Under the pieces are notes generated by a model. It was not told the DNA's origin. It worked only from the letters and a program-made list of their open reading frames with translations, and did not search any database. The translations under genes were made by a program, and so were the position numbers. Below are positions 17,160 to 26,696 of a stretch of DNA of 64,000 nt, one piece after another. The stretch comes from Sva-07 sp963716235 (GTDB lineage Bacteria; Actinomycetota; Acidimicrobiia; Acidimicrobiales; Ilumatobacteraceae): assembly GCA_963716235.1 (NCBI GenBank), contig CAVQTE010000001.1:1-64000 (forward strand), in the 5' to 3' direction. Positions within the stretch are counted from its first letter, which is position 1; each line of letters begins with the position of its first letter.

Positions 17160-17711
17160 CAGGCTACGGCGCTCCATCCGGAGCGCAGTTTCGCTGCGGT
17201 GTCGACCAGGGCCTCCGGGAGGTTCTGGGTGTTGGCGATCGCCGCCATGAAGTTGGAGTCGCCGGTCCATCGCGGCACCACGTGGACATGCAGGTGATCG
17301 GGCACCGACCCGCCGGCCGGCCGGCCGAGGTTCAGGCCGACGTTCAGCCCGTCGGGGCGGTAGACGGTGCGGATGACGCGAACGGCGTCGGTGACGGTCG
17401 CCCACAGATCGGTTGTCTCCTCCGGCGTCAACCCGTCGAGGTCGGCCACCTCGCGGTACGGCACGACGAGTAGGTGCCCGCTGGCGTACGGGAAGAGGTT
17501 GCACAGAGCGAAGCAGGTCGTCGAGCGGTGCACGATGTACGTCTCGGTGTCCGGAGCGCCCGAGTGCAGCAGTCGAGTGAACACCGAACCTGAATTGCCG
17601 AGCCCTGAATCACCAGGACGAACCGCCAGGACCTGAACCGCCAGGACCTGATCGGACGGGGGCGCCGGTGACGTAGGCCGAGCGCCAGCCCGACCAGATT
17701 CGTTCGAGCAT
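17159..17711 (-). CDS. HIT family hydrolase/phosphorylase (frameshifted near the N-terminus)
   Basis: HIT proteins hydrolyse or phosphorolyse nucleotide-phosphate bonds. The C-terminal 140 residues carry the histidine triad DHLHVHVVPRW and the NLFPYASGHLLVVPYREV segment, very close to the actinobacterial HIT protein encoded beside thrS. The expected N-terminus is present in a different frame: the ATG at 17711, one base after the thrS stop, reads MLERIWSGWRSAYVTGAPV and then meets a stop. Removing one base in a short duplicated tract (TCAGGTCCTGGCGGT twice, about 17616-17650) joins the two halves. The usual N-terminal CxxC zinc pair reads SVFT here. The GTG at 17584 would give a truncated 141-residue protein. 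Confidence 0.82.
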
Positions 17712-17712
17712 G

Positions 17713-19707
17713 TCAGACGCCGAGCGCCGCCGTCTCGGCGTTGGCCACTTCTGCGCAGAACTGCTCGACGAACGCATCGAGAGCAACGCCGCGCTCGACC
17801 TCTCCGCCGCGTGGGTTCACACCGACCGTGTTCGCCGCGACGTCGTCGTCACCGACGACCAGCACGTAAGGGATCTTCTCGAGTTTGGCGTTGCGGATCC
17901 TCTTACCGAGGCCGTCGTCGGTGACCGTTGTGTCGACGCGAGCACCGGCATCACGCAGCGCCTCGACGACGGTGACGGCATAGTCCTCGTGTGCCTCGGC
18001 AACGGCCAACACCCTCACCTGCACCGGTGCCAACCATGTCGGGAACGCACCCGCGTAGTGCTCGATGAGCACGCCGAAGAACCGCTCGATCGAGCCGAAC
18101 AGCGCGCGGTGCAACATGATCGGACGGTGCCGAGTGTTGTCGGCACCGACGTACTCCAGCCCGAAGCGCTCGGGGAGCTGGAAGTCGGCCTGAATGGTCG
18201 AGAGCTGCCACGAACGCCCGATGGCGTCACGCACATCGATGTCGATCTTCGGGCCGTAGAAGGCCGCATCGCCGTCTTTGACCGCATAGTCGAGGCCGTG
18301 AGCGTCGAGCGCCTCACGCAGCGCCTCGGTCGCCTCCGCCCAGATCTCGTCGCTCCCGACGTACTTGTCGGGGTCCTTCGTCGAAAGATTGAAGGTGAAC
18401 TCGTCGAACCCGAACGCCCGCAGCACCGACAGCACGAAGTCGAGGAGGCTCGCCACTTCCTCGGCGAGTTGCTCCTTGGTGCAGTAGATGTGGCTGTCGT
18501 CCTGCGTGAACCCACGGATGCGCATCAGGCCGTGCAGGGTGCCCGCCCGTTCGTAGCGGTAGACGTTGCCGAGTTCGAACAGACGTAGCGGTAGTTCGCG
18601 GTAGCTGCGTTGGCGACTGCGGAAGATCAAGCAGTGCATCGGGCAGTTCATCGGCTTCATGTAGTAGGTGCCGTTGTCCATCTCCATCGGCGGGTACATC
18701 CCGTCGGCGTACCACTGGAGGTGACCGGAGGTCTCGAAGAGCTTTCCGTTGGCGAGGTGCGGCGTGTAGACGAACTCGTAGCCGCCGTGTTCATGACGAA
18801 GTCGGCTGTAGTCCTCCATCAACTTGCGCACGATGGCCCCCTTGGGGTGCCATACGGCAAGGCCGCCGCCCAACTCGTGCGGGAAGCTCAGCAGGTCGAG
18901 CTCGGTCGCAAGCTTGCGATGGTCGCGCTTGAGCGCCTCTTCCAGCTGATGGAGATGCTCGGCGAGGGCCTGCTTCGACTCCCATGCGGTGCCGTAGATG
19001 CGCTGCAGCATCGGGCCCTTCTCGTTGCCGCGCCAGTACGCACCCGACACCCGCTGCAGTTTGAAGAACCCGAGCTTGCCGGTCGTCGGCACGTGCGGAC
19101 CGACACACATGTCGACGAACGCGTCGGTGTTTCGGTAGGCGCTGATGACGCCTCCCTCCCCCACCTCCGCCGAGTCCTCACTGTCGACGCGACCATCGCC
19201 CTGGGCCGACTCGACCCGCTCGATGATCTCGATCTTGTACGGCTGGTCGGCGAAGAGCGCCTTGGCCTCGGCCATGGACATCTCCGAGCGCACGAACGGC
19301 TGATTCGCCTTGACGATCTCACGCATCTCCGCCTCGATGCGTTCGAGGTCGTCATCGCTGAACGTCGCCCCGCCGGGGAGATCGAAGTCGTAGTAGAAGC
19401 CGTTCTCGATGGCGGGTCCGATGGAGAACTTCGCACCCGGGAACAGGCGGGTCACCGCCTGAGCCAGCACGTGGGCGGTCGAGTGACGCAGCACATGACG
19501 CCCTTCGTCCGAGCCGGCCGTCACGATCGACACGACGGCACCATCGTGGAGCGACGTCGTCAGGTCGGTCTCACGTCCGTCGACCACCGCGGCGACAGCC
19601 GCTTTCTTCAGGCCGGAGCCGATGGCAGCGGCGAGATCGAGCGCCGTGGCGTCGTCGGCCAGTTCGCGTTCGGAGCCGTCGGGGAGAGAGACCGTGATGT
19701 TCGACAT
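17713..19707 (-). CDS. thrS: threonyl-tRNA synthetase
   Basis: ThrRS charges tRNA-Thr and edits mischarged serine. The 664-residue class II enzyme has an N-terminal TGS domain (ITVSLPDGSERELADDATALDLAAAIG), the editing domain with HSTAHVLAQAV, catalytic motif 2 (YRYERAGTLHGLMRIRGFTQDDSHIY), the zinc Cys in MKPMNCPMHCLIF, and a C-terminal anticodon-binding domain. The ATG at 19707 matches the family start (MSNITVSLPDGS). It is followed one base later by the HIT gene, an order conserved in actinobacteria. Confidence 0.98.
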   Translation of the reverse strand: MSNITVSLPDGSERELADDATALDLAAAIGSGLKKAAVAAVVDGRETDLTTSLHDGAVVSIVTAGSDEGRHVLRHSTAHVLAQAVTRLFPGAKFSIGPAIENGFYYDFDLPGGATFSDDDLERIEAEMREIVKANQPFVRSEMSMAEAKALFADQPYKIEIIERVESAQGDGRVDSEDSAEVGEGGVISAYRNTDAFVDMCVGPHVPTTGKLGFFKLQRVSGAYWRGNEKGPMLQRIYGTAWESKQALAEHLHQLEEALKRDHRKLATELDLLSFPHELGGGLAVWHPKGAIVRKLMEDYSRLRHEHGGYEFVYTPHLANGKLFETSGHLQWYADGMYPPMEMDNGTYYMKPMNCPMHCLIFRSRQRSYRELPLRLFELGNVYRYERAGTLHGLMRIRGFTQDDSHIYCTKEQLAEEVASLLDFVLSVLRAFGFDEFTFNLSTKDPDKYVGSDEIWAEATEALREALDAHGLDYAVKDGDAAFYGPKIDIDVRDAIGRSWQLSTIQADFQLPERFGLEYVGADNTRHRPIMLHRALFGSIERFFGVLIEHYAGAFPTWLAPVQVRVLAVAEAHEDYAVTVVEALRDAGARVDTTVTDDGLGKRIRNAKLEKIPYVLVVGDDDVAANTVGVNPRGGEVERGVALDAFVEQFCAEVANAETAALGV

Positions 19708-19768
19708 GCGACCGTCAGGATACGAGCCAGGGTCGTCGACCGCTGGGACGGTTTCCTGTGAGGCGCGT

Positions 19769-20527
19769 TCAGCTGCCGGCAACGAGGGTGAGCTCACGCT
19801 CGACCGCGAGCGTGCGATTGGTGCTGTCGGAGATCGGGTCGAGGACCGACGACACCCGTCCAGCGACAGTCGGCTCCGTCTCGGCCGTGGCGCCGGCGTA
19901 GGAGTCGACGTAGGTCTGACCGGTGAGCTCACGGATCTCGTACATGACCTCGTCGATCATCGAACGCCACGCGATGTGCTCGGCTCCGCGACCCCGGTAC
20001 CGCTCCGGCCTGACCGGGCGGCCGATCTTGATCTGGCACGAACGGAACAGTTTGGGCATCTTCGCATCGGGCGGCTGGATCTGGTCGGTGCCGATCACGC
20101 CGACCGGAAAGATCGGGCAGTCGAGCTTCATCGCCAGGCGAGCAGCGCCCGTGCGCCCCTTGTGGAGGTCACCGTTGCGGCTCCGGGTGCCCTCCGGGAA
20201 GATCCCGAACAGCTCACCGCGCTGCAGGACCCTCTCGGCCGCGTCGAGCGCCGCCGTGCTCTTGTCGCCGCCGGCGCGGTCGATGGGAATCATCCCCATG
20301 GCCGGGAACAGGAACTTGGTCTTCCACGAATCCATGTACTCGGCCTTGCCCACGAAGGAAATGTTGCGCGGCACGGTCAGCATCAGGAACGCCGAATCGA
20401 GGAAGCTGACGTGGTTCGGACACAGGATCGCCGGGCCCGCGGCCGGGAGACGCTCGTAGCCCGAGAGCTCGATGTTCCACAGCCGGTTGGAGACGGGACG
20501 GCCGAGCCGGCGCACCCTGCGCTGCAT
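19769..20527 (-). CDS. plsC: 1-acyl-glycerol-3-phosphate acyltransferase (PlsC family)
   Basis: This 252-residue acyltransferase transfers an acyl group to lysophosphatidic acid or a related lysolipid. The NHX4D motif (CPNHVSFLDSAFL) and the FPEGTRSRNG substrate-binding block are intact. A C-terminal extension of about 50 residues after the catalytic domain has no recognised motif. I chose the ATG at 20527 (MQRRVRRLGRPV); an upstream in-frame start at 20575 is possible. The 105 bases before the start are the gap after mshC. Confidence 0.9.
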   Translation of the reverse strand: MQRRVRRLGRPVSNRLWNIELSGYERLPAAGPAILCPNHVSFLDSAFLMLTVPRNISFVGKAEYMDSWKTKFLFPAMGMIPIDRAGGDKSTAALDAAERVLQRGELFGIFPEGTRSRNGDLHKGRTGAARLAMKLDCPIFPVGVIGTDQIQPPDAKMPKLFRSCQIKIGRPVRPERYRGRGAEHIAWRSMIDEVMYEIRELTGQTYVDSYAGATAETEPTVAGRVSSVLDPISDSTNRTLAVERELTLVAGS

Positions 20528-20633
20528 CGCTCCTGCTCCTGGACCCTGTGTCACGGCTGCAAGAGTAGACGGCACGAGCGCACATGAGAAGCGCGCCCGG
20601 TGAACTTCGTGTCAACGCCCAGAGTCGCGCTGG

Positions 20634-21752
20634 TCAGTCGAGGTCGACGCCGAGCAACGCGGCAGCTTCACCGACGCCGGCACCGGAACGGGCGGCGTCA
20701 TCGATCGCGGCCATGGCTCCGGGCGTGTCGAGGTCGTCGTCGAGGCGTCGACGAACTTCATCGAGGAGGTCCGGGTTGGACCCCGCGCGCTCGTTCCAGG
20801 CGTCGAGACGGGCTTGATTGCGTGGCATGAGTTCGTCGTCCCACTCCCACTCGACGCGGTAGTGATGTTCGATGATCGCCATACGGATCGCCCGCGGATC
20901 CCATGTCTCGCGGAGTTGATCGATGAACACCAGATTGCCGAGACTCTTCGACATCTTCTCGCCGTCCATGTGGATCAGGGCCGTATGCATCCAGTGTTTG
21001 ACGAACAGCTCGCCGGTGGCGGCTTCCGACTGGGCGCGCTCACATTCGTGGTGCGGGAAGATCAGATCGGTTCCCCCGCCGTGCAGATCGATCGTGGTTC
21101 CGAGTTCGCGCAGCGCCAGCGCCGAGCATTCGATGTGCCACCCGGGACGGCCCGGACCCCACATGGTGTCCCAGCTCGGCTCGTCGTCGGCCGAGGGGTG
21201 CCAGAGCACGAAGTCCAATGGTGAGCGCTTGTTGGGGTCATCGATGTTGCCGCCGCGCTCCTTGGCGAGGACCAACATCTCATCGTCGGTGTAGTGGCTG
21301 AGTGATCCGAACGATTCGAACTTCGACACGTCGAAGTACACCGATCCACCGGATTCGTACGCGTACCCGCGGTCGAGCACCATGCCGATGAAACCTCGGA
21401 TGTCCGGGATCGCCGACGATGCGCGAGGAGCAACGGCTACCGGGAGTGCATTCAGTGCAACCATGTCACGTTCGAAGCGGGCCTCCTCGCCGGCAGCGAG
21501 ATCGAGATAGTGCACACCGAGTTCGCGCGCCTTGGCGAACAACGGGTCGTCGACGTCGGTGACGTTGCGGACACAACGCACCGTGTGACCCATGTCGATG
21601 AGCCGGCGCTGCAGGACGTCGTAGGAGACGAACGTGGCTGCATGGCCGAGGTGTGTGGCGTCGTACGGCGTGATCCCGCAGGTGTACATGAGCACGTGAT
21701 CGTTCGGTTCGAACGCAACGATGGCGCGCCGCGCGGTGTCGTAGAGCTGCAT
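20634..21752 (-). CDS. mshC: mycothiol cysteine ligase MshC
   Basis: MshC joins cysteine to GlcN-inositol with ATP, the third step of mycothiol synthesis. The 372-residue protein is a CysS-like class I enzyme but carries the MshC-specific signature YTCGITPYDATHLGHAATF rather than the CysS form, with GTDLIFPHHECERAQSEA and GEKMSKSLGN. The zinc ligand Cys and both nucleotide motifs are intact, and the long C-terminal domains of CysS are missing, as expected. The ATG at 21752 overlaps the npdG stop by one base (TGATG); a GTG at 21755 is also in frame. Confidence 0.93.
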   Translation of the reverse strand: MQLYDTARRAIVAFEPNDHVLMYTCGITPYDATHLGHAATFVSYDVLQRRLIDMGHTVRCVRNVTDVDDPLFAKARELGVHYLDLAAGEEARFERDMVALNALPVAVAPRASSAIPDIRGFIGMVLDRGYAYESGGSVYFDVSKFESFGSLSHYTDDEMLVLAKERGGNIDDPNKRSPLDFVLWHPSADDEPSWDTMWGPGRPGWHIECSALALRELGTTIDLHGGGTDLIFPHHECERAQSEAATGELFVKHWMHTALIHMDGEKMSKSLGNLVFIDQLRETWDPRAIRMAIIEHHYRVEWEWDDELMPRNQARLDAWNERAGSNPDLLDEVRRRLDDDLDTPGAMAAIDDAARSGAGVGEAAALLGVDLD

Positions 21753-22432
21753 CACCCGGCGTCAACAGCGAGGGGGTCGCGTTTGATTCCCGTGAGCTTC
21801 GGCGCGACCCGCGTCTTGTAGCGCACGTTGAGCTGCAACAGCACTGCGGTGAACGCCTCGATGGCCATAGCGCTCGACAGTTCACCGGCATCGAGCGGCC
21901 GGCAACCGGGGAAACGAGCGACGAGGTCGCTGACCGTCTGCACTGCCGATGCATCGTCGCCGCAGATGATCACGTCGGAGTCGATGGGTTCGTCGATGTG
22001 GCCGAGTTCGGTTGCCGGAAGGTGATGGAACGCGGCGACCACACGACACTTCGGAACGGCCGCCTGGACGTGCGCCGCGACGCTGCCTCGCGGTGGCACC
22101 AGCGGCTGGAACTCCTTGTTCACCCGCACGAGTGCATTCGCCATCGAGATGACGATCTTGCCCTCCATTGCCTTCGCGTTCTCCTGTGCGGTACCGGCGG
22201 CCGAGTCCCACGGGGTGGCGATCACGATGACGTCACACTCCGCAGCATCGGCGTTGTCGCCCGCTTCGAGGAGGTCGTCGAGCTGTGGCCACTTGCCGAC
22301 CAGCTCGTCGCGCGTTTCCATCGCCCGAGACTTCACACGTGACCCGATGACCGTGGGATATCCGATGCTCGCAAGTCGCGCCGCGAGGCCGCTTCCTGCT
22401 GGTCCGGTTCCGCCGAGAATGCCGATGCGCAT
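21752..22432 (-). CDS. npdG: F420-dependent NADP+ reductase
   Basis: This 226-residue Rossmann enzyme moves hydride between reduced coenzyme F420 and NADP+. The N-terminal dinucleotide motif is MRIGILGGTGPAGSGLAARLA, followed by the NADP-phosphate-recognising IGSRVKSRA segment and the F420-binding AFHHLPATEL and CGDDASA blocks. The ATG at 22432 fits the family exactly. It is translationally coupled to mshC, so two redox-cofactor genes share an mRNA. It is divergent from fabI across an 89-bp intergenic region. Confidence 0.92.
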   Translation of the reverse strand: MRIGILGGTGPAGSGLAARLASIGYPTVIGSRVKSRAMETRDELVGKWPQLDDLLEAGDNADAAECDVIVIATPWDSAAGTAQENAKAMEGKIVISMANALVRVNKEFQPLVPPRGSVAAHVQAAVPKCRVVAAFHHLPATELGHIDEPIDSDVIICGDDASAVQTVSDLVARFPGCRPLDAGELSSAMAIEAFTAVLLQLNVRYKTRVAPKLTGIKRDPLAVDAG

Positions 22433-22521
22433 GGCGACAGCGTGGCACAACGGCGCGTCGAACCTCCAAGGCGCCGCCGACATCGTCGATGGCATTGGCG
22501 CGATGATCTACGGTCCGATCC

Positions 22522-23289
22522 ATGGGTTTGCTCGACGGTAAGAAGATCGTGGTCACCGGCGTCCTCACCGACGCATCGCTGGCATTCGGGGTCGCGAGGC
22601 TGGCACGGGAGGAGGGTGCCGACATCGTGCTCACGGGCGCCGGTCGAGCGCTCTCGCTCACGCAGCGGACAGCCCGCAAACTCGGCGATGGCATCGACGT
22701 GTACGAACTCGATGTGACGGTGCCGGAACATGGCGTTGCAGTTCGCGAGGCGCTCGCCGAGAAGTGGGGTCACGTCGACGGCGTGGTGCACTCGATCGGC
22801 TTCGCTCCGGCGGTGTGCCTGGGCGACGACTTCCTCGCAGCCCAGTGGGATGACGTGGCCGTGGCGATGCACATCTCGGCCTATTCCCTCAAGGCGCTGG
22901 CCGACGCGTTCCTTCCGTTGATGAGCGAGGGCGGCTCGTTCGTCGGCTTCGACTTCGACAACCGCCAGGCCTGGCCCGCCTACAACTGGATGGGCGTGGC
23001 GAAGTCAGCTCTCCAGAGCGTGTCGCGGTATCTCGCCAAGGAGGTCGGCCCCAAGGGCATCCGCTCGAACCTCGTTGCTGCCGGTCCGATCAAGACAATG
23101 GCAGCCAAGTCGATCCCCGGCTTCGCCGTGTTCGAGGACAGCTGGGACGACCGCGCACCACTCGGCTGGGACGTCACCGACTCCGAACCCGTCGCCAAGG
23201 CCTGCATCGCCCTGCTGTCGGACTGGTTCCCCGCCACCACCGGCGAGATCATCCACGTCGACGGCGGCTACCACGCCATGGGCGCCTGA
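22522..23289 (+). CDS. fabI: enoyl-ACP reductase, FabI/InhA type
   Basis: This 255-residue short-chain dehydrogenase-like enzyme carries out the NADH-dependent last step of fatty-acid elongation. Signatures are the N-terminal MGLLDGKKIVVTGVLTDASLAFGVA cofactor loop, HSIGFAP, and the catalytic Y-x6-K pair in YNWMGVAKSAL, with a C-terminal IHVDGGYH. The spacing of the pair and the GVLTDASLA loop separate it from FabG. It is the first plus-strand gene, 27 bases before the YyaL-type gene, and is likely co-transcribed with it. Confidence 0.94.
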   Translation: MGLLDGKKIVVTGVLTDASLAFGVARLAREEGADIVLTGAGRALSLTQRTARKLGDGIDVYELDVTVPEHGVAVREALAEKWGHVDGVVHSIGFAPAVCLGDDFLAAQWDDVAVAMHISAYSLKALADAFLPLMSEGGSFVGFDFDNRQAWPAYNWMGVAKSALQSVSRYLAKEVGPKGIRSNLVAAGPIKTMAAKSIPGFAVFEDSWDDRAPLGWDVTDSEPVAKACIALLSDWFPATTGEIIHVDGGYHAMGA

Positions 23290-23316
23290 CCTCCACTGCA
23301 CAGTACGGTCGAACGG

Positions 23317-25410
23317 GTGAATCGCCTCGCCGACGAAACGTCTCCGTACCTGCGCCAGCATCGCGACAATCCGGTCGACTGGTACCCCTGGGGTCCCGAA
23401 GCGTTCGCCGCCGCCCGCGAACGCAACGTGGCGATCCTGCTCTCGGTCGGCTACTCCGCCTGCCACTGGTGCCATGTGATGGCCCACGAGTGCTTCGAGG
23501 ACGCCGACGTCGCGTCCAAGATGAACGACCTGTTCGTCAACGTCAAGGTCGATCGGGAAGAACGCCCCGACGTCGACGCCGTCTACATGGATGCGGTCCA
23601 GGCGATGACCGGACGCGGCGGCTGGCCGATGACCGTGTTCATGACGCCCGACGGAGAGCCGTTCTACGGCGGCACCTACTTCCCGAAGGAGGCGTTCGTC
23701 AAGCTCATGGACGCCATCGACGACGTCTACCGCAACAAGCCCGACGACGTCCGCCAGAACGTCGATGCACTCGTGAAGGCCATCGACACGACCGCCAACC
23801 TGCGCCCGGCCAACGACGCGCCGGGCATCGAGCGACTCAACCAGGCCCTGAAGACACTTGCTGCTTCGTTCGATCAGGAGTGGGGTGGATTCGGTCAGGC
23901 GCCGAAGTTCCCATCGACGTTCCATCTCGAACTCATGCTGCGCGCCTACATGACCAACGCCGGCGACGGACCGAAGAACATCGTCGCCACCACCCTCGAT
24001 GCCATGTGCTCCGGCGGCATGTACGACCACATCGGAGGTGGATTCGCCCGCTACTCGACCGACCGGGAGTGGCTCGTTCCGCACTTCGAGAAGATGCTGT
24101 ACGACCAAGCGCTCCTGCTCGGCACCTACCTCCGCGCCATGATCGTGATCGGCCGGCCCCAGTACCGGCTCGTCGTCGAGGAGACCATCGACTACGTCCT
24201 CACCACGCTGCGCCACCCCGACGGCGGCTTCTACTCGGCCGAAGACGCCGACTCGCTCGACCTCGAGGGCCACAGCGTCGAGGGTTGGTACTCCACTTGG
24301 ACACCCGGCGAGGTACGCGCCGAGCTCTGCGATCTCGACGAGGCGACCGTCGAGACGCTCATCGACTGGTACGGGATCACCGACGAGGGGAACTTCGAGG
24401 GCCGATCCATCCCCAATCGGCTGTCGGCACGCGGACAACTGATACGAACCCCCGAACTCGACGATGCGCGCCGCCGGCTCCTCACCGCTCGTTCACAGCG
24501 TCGCCGACCCGGTCTCGACGACAAGGTGCTCACCGAATGGAATGCGTTGTTCCTTTCGTCACTCGCGCAGGCTGCCGCGGTGTTCGGACGCCGCGACTGG
24601 CTCGACGCTGCAATCGCCAACGGGGAGTTCCTGCTGCGCGAACTCCGCCGCGCCAACGGCCGCTGGTCACGCAGTTGGCAGGCTGACGGCATCCCCCAGG
24701 CACGACACGCCGCGCTCGCCGCCGATCACGCTGCCCTCGTGGATGCGTTCACCCGCCTGGCCGAGGCCACCGGCGAGGCACGCTGGATCAACGCAGCGGT
24801 CGCCACTGCGGAAACGATGCTCGAATGGTTCTGGGACCCCGATCACGGCGGTCTCTACACGACCGCGGAGGACGCCGAAGCGTTGGTGGTTCGCCAGAAG
24901 GACATCGCGGATGGTGCGACCCCGTCCGCGAATTCCTCAGCGGCGATCGCCCTGTTCCGCCTCGCTGCACTCACGGGCGAACAGCGCTACACCAATCAGG
25001 CCGACCGCATCCTCCAGCTGCTCGCTGGCCAGATCGCGAAGTCGACCGGTCAGTTCTCCAATGCGCTCGTGGCGACGGACCTACGCCGACGCGGCATCAC
25101 CGAGGTGGTCGTTGTCGGCGATCGGCCCGATCTCGTGCGTCTCGCACAGTCGATCTGGCGGCCCGACACCGTGCTGGCCTGGGGTGAGCCCTACGACTCA
25201 CCGCTGTGGCACGAACGTTCCGACGGTTTCGCCTACATCTGCCGCGAGTACGCATGCCAGGCGCCGCAGGACACCGTCCAGGGCTTTGCCGAGACCCTCA
25301 CCGGTCGCAAGGTGACCTTCACCGGCGACACCATCACCCTCGAGGCCGGTACCGAGTCCGGTACCGAGGCCACCAGCGGCGAGGCAGCTACCAACCACCC
25401 CGGTGGATGA
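23317..25410 (+). CDS. YyaL/SSP411-type thioredoxin-fold and six-hairpin glycosidase-like protein (DUF255)
   Basis: This is a 697-residue protein of the YyaL family. The N-terminal DUF255 thioredoxin-like domain starts NRLADETSPYLRQHRDNPVDWYPW and has SACHWCHVM with a CxxC pair, and the middle and C-terminal parts form the (alpha/alpha)6 barrel (PKFPSTFHLELMLRAY, DGGFYSAEDADSLD). The biochemical role is not established. The start is a GTG at 23317. The last 23 bases overlap the convergent nitroreductase gene. The tail (GTESGTEATSGEAA) is low complexity. Confidence 0.93.
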   Translation: MNRLADETSPYLRQHRDNPVDWYPWGPEAFAAARERNVAILLSVGYSACHWCHVMAHECFEDADVASKMNDLFVNVKVDREERPDVDAVYMDAVQAMTGRGGWPMTVFMTPDGEPFYGGTYFPKEAFVKLMDAIDDVYRNKPDDVRQNVDALVKAIDTTANLRPANDAPGIERLNQALKTLAASFDQEWGGFGQAPKFPSTFHLELMLRAYMTNAGDGPKNIVATTLDAMCSGGMYDHIGGGFARYSTDREWLVPHFEKMLYDQALLLGTYLRAMIVIGRPQYRLVVEETIDYVLTTLRHPDGGFYSAEDADSLDLEGHSVEGWYSTWTPGEVRAELCDLDEATVETLIDWYGITDEGNFEGRSIPNRLSARGQLIRTPELDDARRRLLTARSQRRRPGLDDKVLTEWNALFLSSLAQAAAVFGRRDWLDAAIANGEFLLRELRRANGRWSRSWQADGIPQARHAALAADHAALVDAFTRLAEATGEARWINAAVATAETMLEWFWDPDHGGLYTTAEDAEALVVRQKDIADGATPSANSSAAIALFRLAALTGEQRYTNQADRILQLLAGQIAKSTGQFSNALVATDLRRRGITEVVVVGDRPDLVRLAQSIWRPDTVLAWGEPYDSPLWHERSDGFAYICREYACQAPQDTVQGFAETLTGRKVTFTGDTITLEAGTESGTEATSGEAATNHPGG

Positions 25411-26017
25411 TCTGCGTCGGTCGTCGCCGGTCGCGGCCGGCACTGCGGCCCTGCCCTGCGACCGAGCCGGCCGCCAACTCTCCGGTCGGGTCCGCACGAT
25501 GACCGAGTGCGATGGCTCCGAGCAACTCGAGACCACTCGGAATACCCAGCCGTTGACGAAGCTCTCGCTCTCCGCGGAACACTCCGAAGAACAGCGCTCC
25601 CAGGCCGGCATCTTCTGCGGCCAACAGCAACGTCATGACGGACATCGAGGTGTCGATCGTCCAGTACGGCACCGGCCAGGCCGAGGCGCCGGCGCCGAGG
25701 CCCGTCTGCGCCTTGTCGGGCTCGGCATACCGATCGACGTATGCCTTGGAATCGGCCAGCGGCAGGGCGATCGCCGGGGCATTGAGCAGCCGCTTCCAGC
25801 GAAACGAGTCGCGCTTCACCGCAGGCAGTGTCGTGTCCCAGAACATCGCCGTCTCGGCCCCCTCGAGCACGACGAGATGCCAGCCCTGGGTCTTGCCGGC
25901 ACTCGGAGAACGGGCGGCCAGATCGACGAGGCCGTCGAGCACGCCGGGTTCGATCGCACGGTCGTCGAACGCCCGGGTCATCCGCCGAGCCCGTACAACC
26001 TCGGCGAACTCGGTCAT
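25388..26017 (-). CDS. nitroreductase family flavoprotein
   Basis: This 209-residue FMN-dependent oxidoreductase of the nitroreductase superfamily shows the N-terminal FMN-binding segment RARRMTRAFDDRAI, ARSPSAGKTQGWHLVVL, and the C-terminal AAEDAGLGALFFGVF helix. The substrate is unknown; family members reduce nitro-aromatics, quinones or flavins with NAD(P)H. The last 30 residues are basic, Arg-rich and beyond the domain. The 3' end overlaps the convergent YyaL-type gene by 23 bases. Only 12 bases separate it from the upstream gene, so co-transcription from the dnaE side is likely. Confidence 0.88.
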   Translation of the reverse strand: MTEFAEVVRARRMTRAFDDRAIEPGVLDGLVDLAARSPSAGKTQGWHLVVLEGAETAMFWDTTLPAVKRDSFRWKRLLNAPAIALPLADSKAYVDRYAEPDKAQTGLGAGASAWPVPYWTIDTSMSVMTLLLAAEDAGLGALFFGVFRGERELRQRLGIPSGLELLGAIALGHRADPTGELAAGSVAGQGRSAGRDRRRPTQIIHRGGW

Positions 26018-26029
26018 GTCACGGACGAC

Positions 26030-26686
26030 TCAGCGCTTGCCGAGCTTCAACAGATCCTCGGCCATGGTCCAGCCGTACACGACCATCGCACCGCCCTTGC
26101 CGACCGGGACCGCCGAGAACATCTCGACCACAGCGGCGTCGATCTTCTCGGGCTTCGACGACTCGTGATCGAGGTAGCCATCCGCGCTCCCGCTGGCGGC
26201 GATGAACGAATTGGCGTCGTACTTGGCATCGACACCGAAGCGCTTGGCCAGGCGACGGCCCCACGCCCGCTCTTCGCCAACAGCGTTCGAGCCGGGCGAC
26301 GGCGTGACTTCGCGCAGATCCTTGAACGCTTCGAGGCCGTCAGCGTTGACGAAACGGCAGCCGACCACCACGTCTTCGTCGGGGAAGGCCATCAGTGCTC
26401 GGTGATAGGCCTCGCCGACGAGTCCGCGAAGCACCTGATCGCGCCTCGACGAACGCTTCACCGACATCAACCCGATCAGGACGCACGGCGTACCGCCGAT
26501 GCGCTCGAGGGTGGAGAACGTGAACCCGTGCAACGCACCGCCGAAGCGGGCGGTGGTGATCAGGACCCAGTCCTCCTTGGCCTTGGAGAGCTGACCGGCG
26601 CTGAACGCGTCCTCCATCGACGCCAGTTCGTCGAGGTCGGAATCCGTCAGCGCCGCAGCGTCGTTGGTCGAGACGTCGAGTGCCAT
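26030..26686 (-). CDS. conserved hypothetical protein (218 aa)
   Basis: I do not recognise this 218-residue soluble protein. It has no signal peptide or transmembrane helix. Visible blocks include EDWVLITTARFGGALHGFTFSTLERIGGTPCVLIGLMSVKRSS, then a mixed alpha/beta body ending MVVYGWTMAEDLLKLGKR. The first part resembles an alpha/beta acetyltransferase-like strand pattern, but no catalytic motif can be named. The ATG at 26686 lies 10 bases downstream of the dnaE stop, so it is almost certainly transcribed with dnaE. Confidence 0.75.
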   Translation of the reverse strand: MALDVSTNDAAALTDSDLDELASMEDAFSAGQLSKAKEDWVLITTARFGGALHGFTFSTLERIGGTPCVLIGLMSVKRSSRRDQVLRGLVGEAYHRALMAFPDEDVVVGCRFVNADGLEAFKDLREVTPSPGSNAVGEERAWGRRLAKRFGVDAKYDANSFIAASGSADGYLDHESSKPEKIDAAVVEMFSAVPVGKGGAMVVYGWTMAEDLLKLGKR

Positions 26687-26696
26687 TCGTCCTATT

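Noticed and set aside
20634..21752. Cysteinyl-tRNA synthetase (cysS)
   Set aside because: The TCGITPYDATHLGHA signature and short C-terminus identify MshC.
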